From Collinsella sp. An268 (GTDB lineage: Bacteria; Actinomycetota; Coriobacteriia; Coriobacteriales; Coriobacteriaceae), in NCBI RefSeq assembly GCF_002159765.1, contig NZ_NFJH01000010.1:45869-109868 (forward strand): a stretch of DNA of 64,000 nucleotides, read 5' to 3'. Shown here in pieces: positions 1 to 10,802 of the stretch. Below the pieces are notes generated by a model that saw only the letters and a program-made list of their open reading frames with translations, made no database searches and was not told the DNA's origin. How positions within the stretch are numbered: the first letter of the stretch is position 1; each line of letters starts with the position of its first letter. Both the position numbers and the translations under genes were made by a program.

Positions 1-2259
<2,259 letters not shown>

Positions 2260-2260
<1 letters not shown>

Positions 2261-2808
2261 TAGGAATAAACCTCCGGTTTAAGAATGCCCACGTAGGGGA
2301 GGTTTCGATAGCGCTCGGCGTAATCGAGGCCGTACCCCACCACAAAGGCGTCGGGGCAATGGGTGCCCACGTACTTGGGATTGATGGCCGCCTGCTTGCC
2401 CTCGACGTCCTTCCAAAGGAACGTCGCCACCTCGAGCGATGCGGGACCGCGGTTGGCAAGGTTCTGCATGAGGTACTTGAGCGTGAGGCCCGAGTCGAGG
2501 ATGTCCTCCACGATCAGCACGTCGCGGCCCTTGATGTCCATGTCGAGGTCCTTGACGATGCGCACGATGCCCGAGCTCTTGGCGTTGGCGCCGTAGCTCG
2601 AGACCGCCATGAAATCGATGGCGAGCGGCGCGTCGATGGCGCGCATGAGGTCGCCCATAAACACCACGGCTCCGCGCAGCACGGCGATGAGGACGAGGTC
2701 GCGGCCCGCGTAGTCGCGCGTGATCTCGGCGCCCATGCGCTGCACGATCTGGGCGATGTCCTCCTCGGAGAAGAGGACGGATTCGACATCGGGATGAAGC
2801 TCGCTCAT
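2260..2808 (-). CDS. hpt: Hypoxanthine phosphoribosyltransferase
   Basis: Purine salvage enzyme converting hypoxanthine or guanine plus PRPP to IMP or GMP. The PRPP-binding signature VLIVEDILDSG lies at residues 97-107 of 182, a normal length for the family. The ATG at 2808 is chosen because AAAGGGAG precedes it at proper spacing; an upstream in-frame TTG at 2829 lacks such a site. The gene overlaps the ftsH start by one base, so the two are probably translationally coupled. It follows tilS after about 150 bp. Confidence 0.96.
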
Positions 2809-2955
2809 GAGGCTCCCTTTCTGCTGCAAATGGCCATTTGCTTATCTTAGCAGCCCCCGGGGTGCGCGCACGCGCAAAGCTCGCGCGGGGCGGGGCCGTT
2901 ACATAACGCGCAAGCGGCCGGGCGCTCCCCCCACCGCGCCGCTGGGGACGGTCCG

Positions 2956-4491
2956 CTAGAGCGCACGCAGGGTGAGCCTGATGAGAATGCGGGTGGTGGG
3001 AGTGCACTTGAAGCGGTCGTCGAGGCGCAGCCCCGCTACCCACACCACCGCGCCGCCGGGCGCCGTGCGCACCACCGGCACGCGCGGGCGCTCCGCCACC
3101 GGAACATGCTCCTCGCCCAAAAGGTCGGAGAGCTTCTTGCTGCGCCCCTGCATGCCGAGGGGGCACATAAGGTCGCCCGGCGCCGGGGCGTCGATCCAGA
3201 GGCGCGCGCCCCGCACCTCGGCGGGCAGCCCCTCGCCCGCCTCCTTCAGGCGCACGAGGTCGCCGTCCGCATAACCTAGGGCTGCGGCGTCCACGCAGGC
3301 GACGCGACGGCCCTCCCCCGCCTGCGTGCGCGCATAGGCGACGGGGTCCTCGCCCGCCGGCACGCGCAGCACCTCGGCGGCAAGCACCGCCTCGTTTGCA
3401 AGCGCCATCTCGCCGGGCACCGCGAGCCAGGCCGCCACCAGCGCCTCGCGCGCCGCGGCGGTGCGCAGGGCGAGCGAGGCAAACTCCATGCGGGCATCGA
3501 TGCCGCCCGGCAAGGTGAGCGAACCGGTGCCGGCCGCCACGCATGCGAGCACCGCCTCCACGTGACGCATCTCGAGCCGCGCATCGTCGTCGAGGGCGCG
3601 TACCGCGAGCCGCACGATGCGGCGCGCGATGACGAGCTCGGCCGCCGCGAGCCTCGCGCCGTCGAGGACGATGAGTCCCTCCTCTTGGCGCCGCGTGCAT
3701 GAGCGCATGGCCACCGCCGCGAGATGCGAGAGGAACGCGTCCTCGTCACCCAGAATCTCGCACGTGGTGCCCACCGTGCGCGCCAGGTTGCCGTTGCGCT
3801 CCGCAGCGAGCGGCATGACCTCGTGGCGCACAAAGTTGCGCAGGTACGACGTGTCCCGGTTGCTCTCGTCCTCGCGCCACGCGATATCCGCCACCTCAAG
3901 ATAGCGGCAGAGCTCCTCATGCGTGCGGTCGATCAGCGGGCGCACGATGATATTGCGGCGGCGGGGGATGCTCGAGAGCCCAGCGGGCCCCGCGCCGCGG
4001 ATGGCGTTCATGAAGAACGTCTCTGCCCGGTCGCTTGCCGTATGCGCCGTGAGGATGCGGGCGGCGCTTCGCGGGCAGTCTGCCGCGGCGCAGAGTTCGC
4101 GCACATAGCGACGGGCGGCGGCGTAGCGGACCTCACGCGCCGCCGCCTCGAGGTTTTGCCCGTCGAGCTCGTCAAACGAAGCGTGCTCGACGCAGAGCGG
4201 CAGCCCGAAGCGCTCGCAGAGCTCGCGCACAAAAGCCTCGTCCCCGTCGGACGCCGCCCCGCGCAGATGATGGTTGACGTGCAGGACATGCAGGCGCTCG
4301 CGCGCGATGCGCGCCCGGCCGCGGCCGTCGGCGATATCGAGCGCGCCCGTGCACGCCATAACGAGAAGCGCCGTTGAGTCCGCGCCGCCTGATACCATAA
4401 GGACCACGGGCGCCCTGAGAGCGCCCTCCGCATCGCGCGCGTGCGTCGCCGCGCCCGCGCGCGTACCGAAGTGCTGTGCTACCGTTGGCAC
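2956..4491 (-). CDS. tilS: tRNA(Ile)-lysidine synthetase TilS
   Basis: Modifies C34 of the CAU-anticodon tRNA-Ile to lysidine, using ATP and lysine, so that the tRNA reads AUA. The PP-loop motif SGGADS is at residues 34-39 of 511, followed by an HHLRG-type segment and a long C-terminal region typical of the family. The GTG at 4491 is preferred because a perfect AGGAGG lies six bases upstream; the in-frame TTG at 4506 would place that ribosome-binding site inside the coding sequence. It is the first gene of the tilS-hpt-ftsH block and is divergent from the metallo-hydrolase gene, leaving about 50 bp for both promoters. Confidence 0.94.
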   Translation of the reverse strand: MPTVAQHFGTRAGAATHARDAEGALRAPVVLMVSGGADSTALLVMACTGALDIADGRGRARIARERLHVLHVNHHLRGAASDGDEAFVRELCERFGLPLCVEHASFDELDGQNLEAAAREVRYAAARRYVRELCAAADCPRSAARILTAHTASDRAETFFMNAIRGAGPAGLSSIPRRRNIIVRPLIDRTHEELCRYLEVADIAWREDESNRDTSYLRNFVRHEVMPLAAERNGNLARTVGTTCEILGDEDAFLSHLAAVAMRSCTRRQEEGLIVLDGARLAAAELVIARRIVRLAVRALDDDARLEMRHVEAVLACVAAGTGSLTLPGGIDARMEFASLALRTAAAREALVAAWLAVPGEMALANEAVLAAEVLRVPAGEDPVAYARTQAGEGRRVACVDAAALGYADGDLVRLKEAGEGLPAEVRGARLWIDAPAPGDLMCPLGMQGRSKKLSDLLGEEHVPVAERPRVPVVRTAPGGAVVWVAGLRLDDRFKCTPTTRILIRLTLRAL

Positions 4492-4543
4492 CGGAAACCT
4501 CCTCAAACCCTGCCTCTATTGTACTGATTGCGAAAGAGACCCG

Positions 4544-5473
4544 ATGATACCCCAAACATCCGCATCTACACCCCGCTCCGGCGCCCGCGGACAGCGACAG
4601 GCCCCGCCGGCCGACCCGCAGCCGAAGCCCCGGCCAGGCACCGCGCACGCGCACGCCGACACCCGAGCGCTCCGTCTCCATATACTGGGCAGCGGTTCCA
4701 AGGGCAACTGCGCGCTCGTCGAGGGCCCCCAGGGCCTCATCATGATCGACAACGGGTTCTCGCGCCGCGAGGTCATAAGCCGCATGCACGAGCTCGACCT
4801 CGACGAGACCGATGTCCGCGCGCTCATCCTCACCCACGAGCACTCCGACCACGTGAGCGGCGTGGCCGTGTGGTGCCGTCGCTTTGACGGCCCCCTCTTT
4901 GCAAGCCGTGGCACCGCGGGGGCGCGCAAGTACCTCGCCTGCCTGCCGTTTGAGGAGTTCATGCCCGGCGACACGCTAGAGATCGCCGGTGTGCGCGTGG
5001 ACACGTTTCCCACCACGCACGACGTGGTGAACCCCGTCGGCTTTCGCTTCTCATGCAACGGCGACGCCATCGGCTATGCCACCGACACGGGCACCCTCAC
5101 GCCCGGCGCTATGCGCGCGCTCGCCGATGCGCGCATCCTCGCACTCGAGAGCAATCACGACGTGCCCATGCTCCGCACCGGCTCCTACCCGCGCTACCTG
5201 CAAGACCGCATCGTAAGCGCCGAGGGGCACCTCTCCAACGCCCAGGCGGCCGACGCGGTGCGGGAGCTTGTGACCGAGCGCACCGAGGAGCTCGTCGCCA
5301 TGCACATCTCGCAGGAGAACAACCGACCGAGCCTTGCGGTGCGCGCCCTTGCCCACGCGCTCGGCGCCACCCTCGACAACGAGCTCGGAAGCTCCGCCAC
5401 GCTCGAGCGCGCCGAAGGCCCCTCCCTCCGCATTCGCGCCGCCGGGCAAAACCGCCCCATGAGTGTCGGGTAA
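4544..5473 (+). CDS. MBL-fold metallohydrolase, WalJ/YycJ type
   Basis: Predicted single-domain beta-lactamase-fold phosphodiesterase or nuclease of the WalJ (YycJ) family, linked in Firmicutes to cell division and DNA damage. The family hallmark LGSGSKGNC is at residues about 48-56 and the metal-binding THEHSDH at 97-103. The first 40 residues are a Pro/Ala/Arg-rich extension with no recognised domain. ATG 4544 is preceded by GAAAGAG; the frame stays open further upstream, but that would overlap tilS. The substrate is not evident from sequence. Confidence 0.88.
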   Translation: MIPQTSASTPRSGARGQRQAPPADPQPKPRPGTAHAHADTRALRLHILGSGSKGNCALVEGPQGLIMIDNGFSRREVISRMHELDLDETDVRALILTHEHSDHVSGVAVWCRRFDGPLFASRGTAGARKYLACLPFEEFMPGDTLEIAGVRVDTFPTTHDVVNPVGFRFSCNGDAIGYATDTGTLTPGAMRALADARILALESNHDVPMLRTGSYPRYLQDRIVSAEGHLSNAQAADAVRELVTERTEELVAMHISQENNRPSLAVRALAHALGATLDNELGSSATLERAEGPSLRIRAAGQNRPMSVG

Positions 5474-5881
5474 GCGCCCGTCGTCCGCACCGCCATCGCC
5501 TGCGCAGCGCTGGGCGCCTCGCCAAAGGCGCTTATCGCCGATTTCAACACTTTCGGCCTGCTATTTGAATCTCTATGCGTACGGGACCTTCGCGTCTACA
5601 TGGACGCCATGCGCGGAAAGGTGCTCCATTATCGCGACAAAACCGGCCTCGAAGCCGATGCCGTGCTCTCCCTTCCTGACGGACGGTGGGCTCCCGTCGA
5701 AGTGAAGATGGGGCATAAAGCAATAGATGCGGGTGCCCGGCATCTAGTGAAGCTGGCTGAGCGCGTAGATACCAGCCACGAAGGGACTCCGTCGTTTCTC
5801 ATGGTACTGACCTCAACTGAAGCTGCTTATCGACGTAAGGACGGCGTGCTTGTGGTCCCCCTCGCCTGCCTCGCTCCCTAG
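5474..5881 (+). pseudogene. 3' remnant of AAA ATPase with C-terminal DUF4143
   Basis: The frame is open from immediately after the metallo-hydrolase stop to 5881. It encodes the DUF4143 tail of the common prokaryotic AAA-ATPase/DUF4143 proteins: NTFGLLFESLCVRDLRVY near the start, then HYRDKTGLEADAV, a VEVKMG segment and an ending resembling RKDGVLVVPLACL. The ATPase half (Walker A/B) is absent, so this is a 5'-truncated gene. An internal ATG at 5600 could give 93 residues but is unlikely to be functional. The remnant abuts the preceding stop codon without a spacer, which indicates a deletion joint. Confidence 0.8.
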
Positions 5882-5895
5882 GCATCAACGCATCT

Positions 5896-5931
5896 CAAAA
5901 CAAAGGGGAGCCCCGTTTGGAGCTCCCCTTT
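5896..5931 (-). terminator. Rho-independent terminator of hsp20
   Basis: Ten-base perfect stem (5902-5911 with 5922-5931, AAAGGGGAGC/GCTCCCCTTT) with a ten-base loop. Read on the minus strand it is followed by a T-rich stretch, and it lies just downstream of hsp20. Confidence 0.8.
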
Positions 5932-5982
5932 ACCTAGGCGGCGGCTATCTTATCGATCCCGCCATCCACTCTGACGAACAAC

Positions 5983-6411
5983 CTAGTCGATAGCGATCTT
6001 GGTGACGTTCTTCTTCTCGACGATCTTCGGGACGGTCACGGTCAGCACGCCGTCGGCGTAGCGGGCCGCAAGCCCCTCGCTCGCCGCGTCCTTAAGATAG
6101 ACGCCGCGGGTCGCGCTGTAGGACGTGAACTCCTTCTGCAGGTAGTTCTTGCCCTTGTCCTCCTCCTTCTCCTCCACATTGACGGAGATGGAGAGACGGC
6201 CCTCGTTAAGCTCGACATCGATGTCGTCCTTGCTCACGCCGGTGAGGTACGCCTTTACCTCATAACCATCGCCGGTGTCCTCAACGTCGATAGGGAACGC
6301 CTTGGCGAGCGGCGCGTTTGCGAAGTCCATCATGTCATCGAACGCATCGAGCAGCGACGTGTTGAAGGGACGGATACCAAAAACCGAACGATACGGAACC
6401 ATGCTTGCCAT
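5983..6411 (-). CDS. Hsp20/alpha-crystallin small heat-shock protein
   Basis: ATP-independent holdase that binds unfolding proteins. It has 142 residues with a central alpha-crystallin domain: VEDTGDGYEVKAYLTGVSKDDIDV about 45-70, then the late GVLTVTVPK segment that precedes the IXI-like C-terminal tail KIAID. ATG 6411 follows AAGGAG with nine-base spacing. A leader of about 150 bp upstream carries a promoter-like TATAAT and an inverted repeat resembling a heat-shock operator, annotated separately. Confidence 0.95.
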   Translation of the reverse strand: MASMVPYRSVFGIRPFNTSLLDAFDDMMDFANAPLAKAFPIDVEDTGDGYEVKAYLTGVSKDDIDVELNEGRLSISVNVEEKEEDKGKNYLQKEFTSYSATRGVYLKDAASEGLAARYADGVLTVTVPKIVEKKNVTKIAID

Positions 6412-6548
6412 ACTCGATCACTCCTTCGTGACGACCCGCGACCGCACCCTTGCGACCGCCGGGATTTCTTTGACCGCTTACGTTATGCCCGCTCCGCCGT
6501 CCTCTATACAAAGCGTTTCAGATTTTTTAAGCGTCACCGTATCATCAT

Positions 6549-6575
6549 ATCTAAGTCGTTCTCACTTAGATTATA
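6549..6575 (-). promoter_or_regulatory. Inverted repeat over a -10 element upstream of hsp20 (HAIR-like)
   Basis: The repeat is ATCTAAGT - 7 bp - ACTTAGAT (6549-6556 and 6564-6571). A perfect minus-strand TATAAT (6570-6575) overlaps its edge. Half-site length and the 7-bp spacer match the HspR HAIR operator (CTTGAGT-N7-ACTCAAG), but the bases agree only partly. No good -35 hexamer is visible, which would fit an accessory activator or a weak promoter. Assigning HspR is inference. Confidence 0.5.
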
Positions 6576-6795
6576 GAGACATGGGTGCGGGGGACATGCG
6601 CGCCTTCGAGCGCAGCTCCCACCGGTCCGTCGGTACCGCAAAACACGGCCGCACGCGCTCTGCTTGCAAGACAACTGCGCCCGGGTACATGAATCAACGG
6701 TGGATATGGGGGAGTTTCTGCGATTGCGCCCGTCAACGCTCCCCAACGACCGTACAATAGCGCCAAAGCCAGGCTCAACCGCAGAGGGGCATGCG

Positions 6796-7134
6796 ATGGA
6801 TACTCGGGGCCGCATAGACGATAACGCACCGGCGCGGCGCAGCACCGGGGCAGCCCCGCAGCGCCGCCACATGGGCGTCGCGACCTCGGATCCGCAATAT
6901 CTGCCCACCACCGGCGCAAACGCGAGCCGCCCCGCCCCGCACGCCCCGGCGCACCCCGTGAGCGAGCACCGCGCGCCGCTCCACTACGACCGCTACCTCG
7001 AGACGCCCAAGCCCCGGCGCGCTATCTTTTCGACTCACCGCGAGCGCTCCCGCCGCCGCACCCGTGTCGTCATTCTCTTCCTTGCCGTCGTCGCCCTCGT
7101 CCTCGCCCTCGTCTGGTTCTTTATCCTGCGGTAA
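6796..7134 (+). CDS. Small single-pass membrane protein, unknown function
   Basis: 112 residues. Residues 1-80 are hydrophilic and rich in Pro, Ala, His and Arg. A basic stretch (HRERSRRRTR) then leads into one C-terminal membrane helix (about 90-110) ending at the C-terminus, so the bulk should be cytoplasmic in a tail-anchored topology. ATG 6796 has AGAGGGG upstream; an out-of-frame ATG sits five bases earlier. It lies 83 bp upstream of a cysteine desulfurase gene on the same strand. No family recognised. Confidence 0.6.
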   Translation: MDTRGRIDDNAPARRSTGAAPQRRHMGVATSDPQYLPTTGANASRPAPHAPAHPVSEHRAPLHYDRYLETPKPRRAIFSTHRERSRRRTRVVILFLAVVALVLALVWFFILR

Positions 7135-7217
7135 GGCATCTTGCGGTAAGGTTATCTGAGCGCGCGCCACCGTAGCGCCGTGCCGCATCGAGAGAACCGC
7201 ACCGCAAAGGGGCCCTT

Positions 7218-8447
7218 ATGGAAGACGCAACGCCCTACCTGTATGCCGATAATGCGGCCACCACGCCGCTCTCGCCGCGCGCACTCGAGGCGATGATGCC
7301 ATATCTGACCAGCATGTTTGGTAACCCCAGCGGCATCCATCGCGTGGCCCGCGATGCCGCGCTCGCCCTCGACGACGCGCGCGCCCGCGCGGCACGCTGC
7401 CTGGGCGCGGCGGCGCACGAGCTCTACTTCACGAGCGGCGGGTCCGAGTCGGATGCCTGGATCCTGCGCGGCGCCGTCGCACGGTTTAGGGACCGCTTTG
7501 GCGCAGACGCGCCCGTGCGCCTCATTACCAGCGCTATCGAGCATCACGCCATCCTGCATACGGCCGAGGCCCTGGAACGCGAGGGCGTCGCCGTGACCTA
7601 CCTGCCCGTCGATGGGGAAGGCCATGTGCGCACCGATGACCTCGAGCAGGAGCTCGCTGCCGCCGATGCCGAAAATCGCGCTCGCGGCGTCGATGCGCCG
7701 CCCGCCGCCCTCGTCTCGATCATGCTTGCCAACAACGAGGTCGGCACGATTGAGGACGTGGCCGCGCTCGCCGCCATTGCCCACGCGCACCGCGTGCCCT
7801 TTCACACCGACGCCGTGCAGGCGGTCGGCCATATCCCTGTCGACGTTGCCGCCCTCGGCGTCGATGCGCTCTCGCTCTCGGGCCACAAGTTTCATGGACC
7901 GCGCGGCATCGGGGCGCTCTATCTGCGCGAGGGCTTCTCCATCCCTCCCCTTATCCGTGGTGGCGCCCAAGAGCGCGGCATGCGCGCGGGCACCGAAAAC
8001 GTAGCCGGCGCCGTAGGCCTCGCCACCGCGCTCGAAGAGGCGACGGCACAGCTCGCCGAGCGTGGCGAATGCCTCGCCGCGTTGCGTGATGAGCTCGTGC
8101 GCCGCATCGTGGATGCCGTACCCGACGTGCGACCGACGGGCGACCCCGACCCCGCGCGCCGTCTGCCAGGCATCGCCTCGTTTGTGTGCCATAACGTCGA
8201 CGGCGAGCTTCTCGTCGTGCTGCTCGACCGCGACGGCGTCGCCGCCGCCACCGGCTCTGCCTGCTCAACCGGCGAGACCGGGCCCTCGCACGTCATCGCC
8301 GCGCTGGGCATCGCCGACCCGCGTTGGGCCCAGGGGAGCCTCAGGCTCTCGCTTGCCGACGATGTTACCGCAGACGACATCGCGCTCTTGGCTGAGCGCG
8401 TGCCCGCAGCCATCCGCCGCGCCCGCAATCTAAGCGCGATGGTGTAG
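7218..8447 (+). CDS. Cysteine desulfurase (NifS/IscS family)
   Basis: PLP-dependent enzyme that moves sulfur from cysteine to its own cysteine for Fe-S cluster or thio-cofactor assembly. 409 residues. The N-terminal YADNAATTPLS is typical; the PLP lysine is in LSLSGHKFHG (about 218-227); the catalytic loop ATGSACSTG is at about 345-353 and resembles the NifS/IscS class I arrangement. ATG 7218 follows AAAGGGG. No IscU/SufU or MnmA gene is adjacent, so its dedicated acceptor cannot be named. Confidence 0.93.
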   Translation: MEDATPYLYADNAATTPLSPRALEAMMPYLTSMFGNPSGIHRVARDAALALDDARARAARCLGAAAHELYFTSGGSESDAWILRGAVARFRDRFGADAPVRLITSAIEHHAILHTAEALEREGVAVTYLPVDGEGHVRTDDLEQELAAADAENRARGVDAPPAALVSIMLANNEVGTIEDVAALAAIAHAHRVPFHTDAVQAVGHIPVDVAALGVDALSLSGHKFHGPRGIGALYLREGFSIPPLIRGGAQERGMRAGTENVAGAVGLATALEEATAQLAERGECLAALRDELVRRIVDAVPDVRPTGDPDPARRLPGIASFVCHNVDGELLVVLLDRDGVAAATGSACSTGETGPSHVIAALGIADPRWAQGSLRLSLADDVTADDIALLAERVPAAIRRARNLSAMV

Positions 8448-8450
8448 ATC

Positions 8451-8558
8451 GAACCCGTCCCCAAATAGCGCGCCCAAATAGCGTGCACCGTGCACAGCGC
8501 GAACCCGTCCCCAAATAAGGCAGCGCGCACCGCACAGCGCGAACCCGTCCCCACATAA
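8451..8558. repeat. Three copies of a GAACCCGTCCCCA motif
   Basis: Copies start at 8451, 8501 and 8541 and share GAACCCGTCCCCAAATA (the third has CACATA). They lie in the 180-bp gap between the convergent desulfurase and phosphoglucomutase genes. The 40-50 bp period also repeats flanking GCGC-rich sequence. They resemble dispersed REP-like sequences with GGGGACGGGTTC cores; that link is inference. Confidence 0.7.
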
Positions 8559-8575
8559 CGCCCAAATAAGGCAAA

Positions 8576-8606
8576 ACGGGCGCCCCGCGCAATGCGGGAC
8601 GCCCGT
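8576..8606 (-). terminator. Terminator of phosphoglucomutase gene
   Basis: A 13-base stem with one mismatch (8576-8588 with 8594-8606) and a five-base loop. On the minus strand it is followed by TTTTGCC. It sits about 20 bp after the pgm stop. Confidence 0.75.
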
Positions 8607-8627
8607 CCGAGTCGCCGCTAAACAGGC

Positions 8628-10322
8628 CTACGAGAGAAGCTTGCGGCCGTCCTCCTCGATCGCGTCGAGCAGGGCATCGGCCTCGGCAGTGTCAGCGCCC
8701 TTCGCGAAGATGTAGAGCTTGATCTTGGGCTCGGTGCCGGAGGGACGCACGATGGCCTTGTTGCCGCCCTCGAGATCGAACTCGATGACGTTGGCCTTGG
8801 GCAGACCGTTGACGCCCTCGCCGTAGTCCACCACTGCCTCGACCGCGGAGCCGGCGATTGCAGCCGGCGCGCTCGCGCGCAGGGCCTTCATGATGCCGGC
8901 CATCTTGGCGGCACCGTCGGCGCCGGGGTACGAGAGCGAGATGGTCTTGTTGTGGTAATAGCCGTACTTCTCGTACAGGGCGCGCATGGCCTGGACCAGG
9001 TTCATGCCCTGCAGCTTGTAGTACTGCGCCATCTGGCAGATAAGCATCGAGGCGTTGACGGCGTCCTTGTCGCGCACGTGATCGCCCGAGAGGTAGCCGT
9101 AGCTCTCCTCGAAGCCAAAGATGAAGCGGTCTACCTCGCCGGCGTCGGAGAGGCTCGTGATGATGTCGCCGATGTACTTGAAGCCGGTGAGGCAGCGACG
9201 GAGCTCGAAGCCGTACTCGGCGGCAAGCGCGTCGACCATGGCGGAGGACACGATCGTGGTGACGGCGACCTTGCGGGAGAGGTCCTCGCCGCGCGCGGCG
9301 CGCATCTTGCAGATGTAGTCGAGCAGGAGCACGCCCATCTCGTTACCGGTGAGCAGCGTGTAGTCGTCGCCATCCTGGCATGCCACGCCCACGCGGTCGG
9401 CATCCGGGTCGGTTGCGAGCAGCAGGTCGGGCTGAACCTCCTGGCACAGGTCGATGCCCTTCTGCATGGCCTGGCGAATCTCGGGGTTGGGGTAGGGGCA
9501 CGTGGGGAAGTCGCCATCCGGGTCCTTCTGCTCGGGCACGATGGTGATATCGGTGATGCCCACCTTGTTGAGCACGGTGGTGACGGGGATGAGGCCCGTA
9601 CCGTTAAGCGGCGTGTAGACGAGCTTGAGCGGCGCGGCCGCGGACTCCTCCTCGGTCAGGTTGCAGACCGACTTATCCACGACGGCGTCGTAGTACGCCT
9701 CGAGGCAGTCGTCGGCGATCCACTCGATCTTTCCGGCGGCCACGGCCTCGTCGAAGTCCATGGTCTTGATGCCGCCCCACATGTCGACACCGGCGATGGC
9801 GGCGGAGATGGCGTCGGCCACCTCAGAGGCAATCTGGCAGCCGTCGGGGCCGTAGGCCTTGTAGCCGTTGTACTGCGCGGGGTTGTGTGAGGCAGTTACG
9901 CACACGCCGCCGGAGCAGCCGAGGTAACGAACGGCCCACGAAAGCGTCGGCACCGGGGAGATCTTGGGATAGAGCTTGGCCGTGACGCCGTTGGCGGCGA
10001 AGATGGCCGCGGCGGTCTTGACGAAGAGCTCGCCGTTGTTGCGGCTGTCGCGCGCGATGGCGACCGTGGGGTTCTCGAAATTCTGCACGAGATACTCGGC
10101 AAAGCCCTGGGTCGCACGACCGACGGTGTAGATGTTCATGCGGTTGGTGCCGGCGCCGAGCGTGCCGCGCAGGCCCGCCGTACCAAACTCCAGATCCTGG
10201 AAGAAGGCGTCGGTGATCGCATCGTCATCTCCGGCGTCCTTCATGGCCGTGAGCTCGGCCAGAAGCGTCTCATCCTTGACGTTGGCGATCCACTCATCAA
10301 GGAGCTCATGTACATCTGCCAT
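8628..10322 (-). CDS. Phosphoglucomutase/phosphomannomutase (phospho-sugar mutase)
   Basis: Alpha-D-phosphohexomutase interconverting hexose 1- and 6-phosphates for glycogen and cell-envelope sugar metabolism. 564 residues, the usual size of the PgcA-type enzyme. The active-site phosphoserine loop VTASHNPAQ is at about 142-150, the Mg-binding ATDPDADR near 305, the sugar-binding GFEESYGY in the third quarter, and the phosphate-binding RPSGTEPK near the C-terminus. ATG 10322 is preceded by AAAGGAAAGG. Its own terminator follows; it appears monocistronic. Confidence 0.93.
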   Translation of the reverse strand: MADVHELLDEWIANVKDETLLAELTAMKDAGDDDAITDAFFQDLEFGTAGLRGTLGAGTNRMNIYTVGRATQGFAEYLVQNFENPTVAIARDSRNNGELFVKTAAAIFAANGVTAKLYPKISPVPTLSWAVRYLGCSGGVCVTASHNPAQYNGYKAYGPDGCQIASEVADAISAAIAGVDMWGGIKTMDFDEAVAAGKIEWIADDCLEAYYDAVVDKSVCNLTEEESAAAPLKLVYTPLNGTGLIPVTTVLNKVGITDITIVPEQKDPDGDFPTCPYPNPEIRQAMQKGIDLCQEVQPDLLLATDPDADRVGVACQDGDDYTLLTGNEMGVLLLDYICKMRAARGEDLSRKVAVTTIVSSAMVDALAAEYGFELRRCLTGFKYIGDIITSLSDAGEVDRFIFGFEESYGYLSGDHVRDKDAVNASMLICQMAQYYKLQGMNLVQAMRALYEKYGYYHNKTISLSYPGADGAAKMAGIMKALRASAPAAIAGSAVEAVVDYGEGVNGLPKANVIEFDLEGGNKAIVRPSGTEPKIKLYIFAKGADTAEADALLDAIEEDGRKLLS

Positions 10323-10581
10323 AGTTGTCTGCCTTTCCTTTGACCACAACATGCCATAAACGCCGCCGCGCAGCAGCAGCAATCGGGGGCGCAAGCGCCT
10401 CGGTACTAGCATCATACGGCAAGTAAGCGAGTGTAAACCTCAGCGCTCGGTAAGCGTAGGGATATGGAAGGTGGCCGCGCGAATACGCATGAGAGGGACC
10501 GGGGTACACGTGCAGCGTGGTCGACGGACAGACATAAGCGATGGCGACCGTATACGCGCCATTACCGCAGGCGCCATACGA

Positions 10582-10611
10582 GAAACGCCGGCCCCGCATG
10601 AGGACCGGCGT
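10582..10611 (-). terminator. Terminator after tRNA-Gly
   Basis: Stem formed by 10584-10593 and 10602-10611 (ACGCCGGCCC/GGACCGGCGT, one G-T pair), followed on the minus strand by TTTCTCG. It lies just past the tRNA 3' end. The rest of the 10323-10581 spacer shows no gene. Confidence 0.65.
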
Positions 10612-10621
10612 CTGCATGTGA

Positions 10622-10696
10622 TGGAGCGGGCAACGGGACTCGAACCCGCGAGTGTCAGCTTGGGAAGCTGATGCCTTACCACTTGGCGATGCCCGC
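10622..10696 (-). tRNA. tRNA-Gly (anticodon CCC)
   Basis: The minus strand folds into a full cloverleaf: acceptor GCGGGCA/TGCCCGC, anticodon stem TCAGC/GCTGA around loop TTCCCAA giving anticodon CCC, five-base variable loop, T arm GCGGG-TTCGAGT-CCCGT, discriminator T and encoded CCA (10622-10624). The 5' half of this gene is repeated at 27886, marking the ends of a genomic island. Confidence 0.95.
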
Positions 10697-10802
10697 ACAT
10701 GGTGCTGCCGGCTAACCGGCGTAGCGGATAGTGTACCGCACCCGTTTTCGCGGGACAAGCCATCGTCCCGGAAACGGCCACGATCCGCACGAAATCGGCT
10801 CA
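10660..10802. repeat. Left direct repeat (attachment-like) of the island
   Basis: 143 bp starting inside the tRNA-Gly anticodon loop and running through the tRNA 5' half, its promoter region and on to the integrase stop codon. It matches 27886-28026 except for one substitution and a 2-bp indel in the CCCGTTTT run plus minor differences. Weaker similarity continues into the integrase C-terminus. Confidence 0.85.

Noticed and set aside
4274..4543. N-terminal extension of the metallo-hydrolase upstream of 4544
   Set aside because: It would lie antisense within tilS and has no family similarity; ATG 4544 sits in the intergenic gap with a plausible ribosome-binding site.
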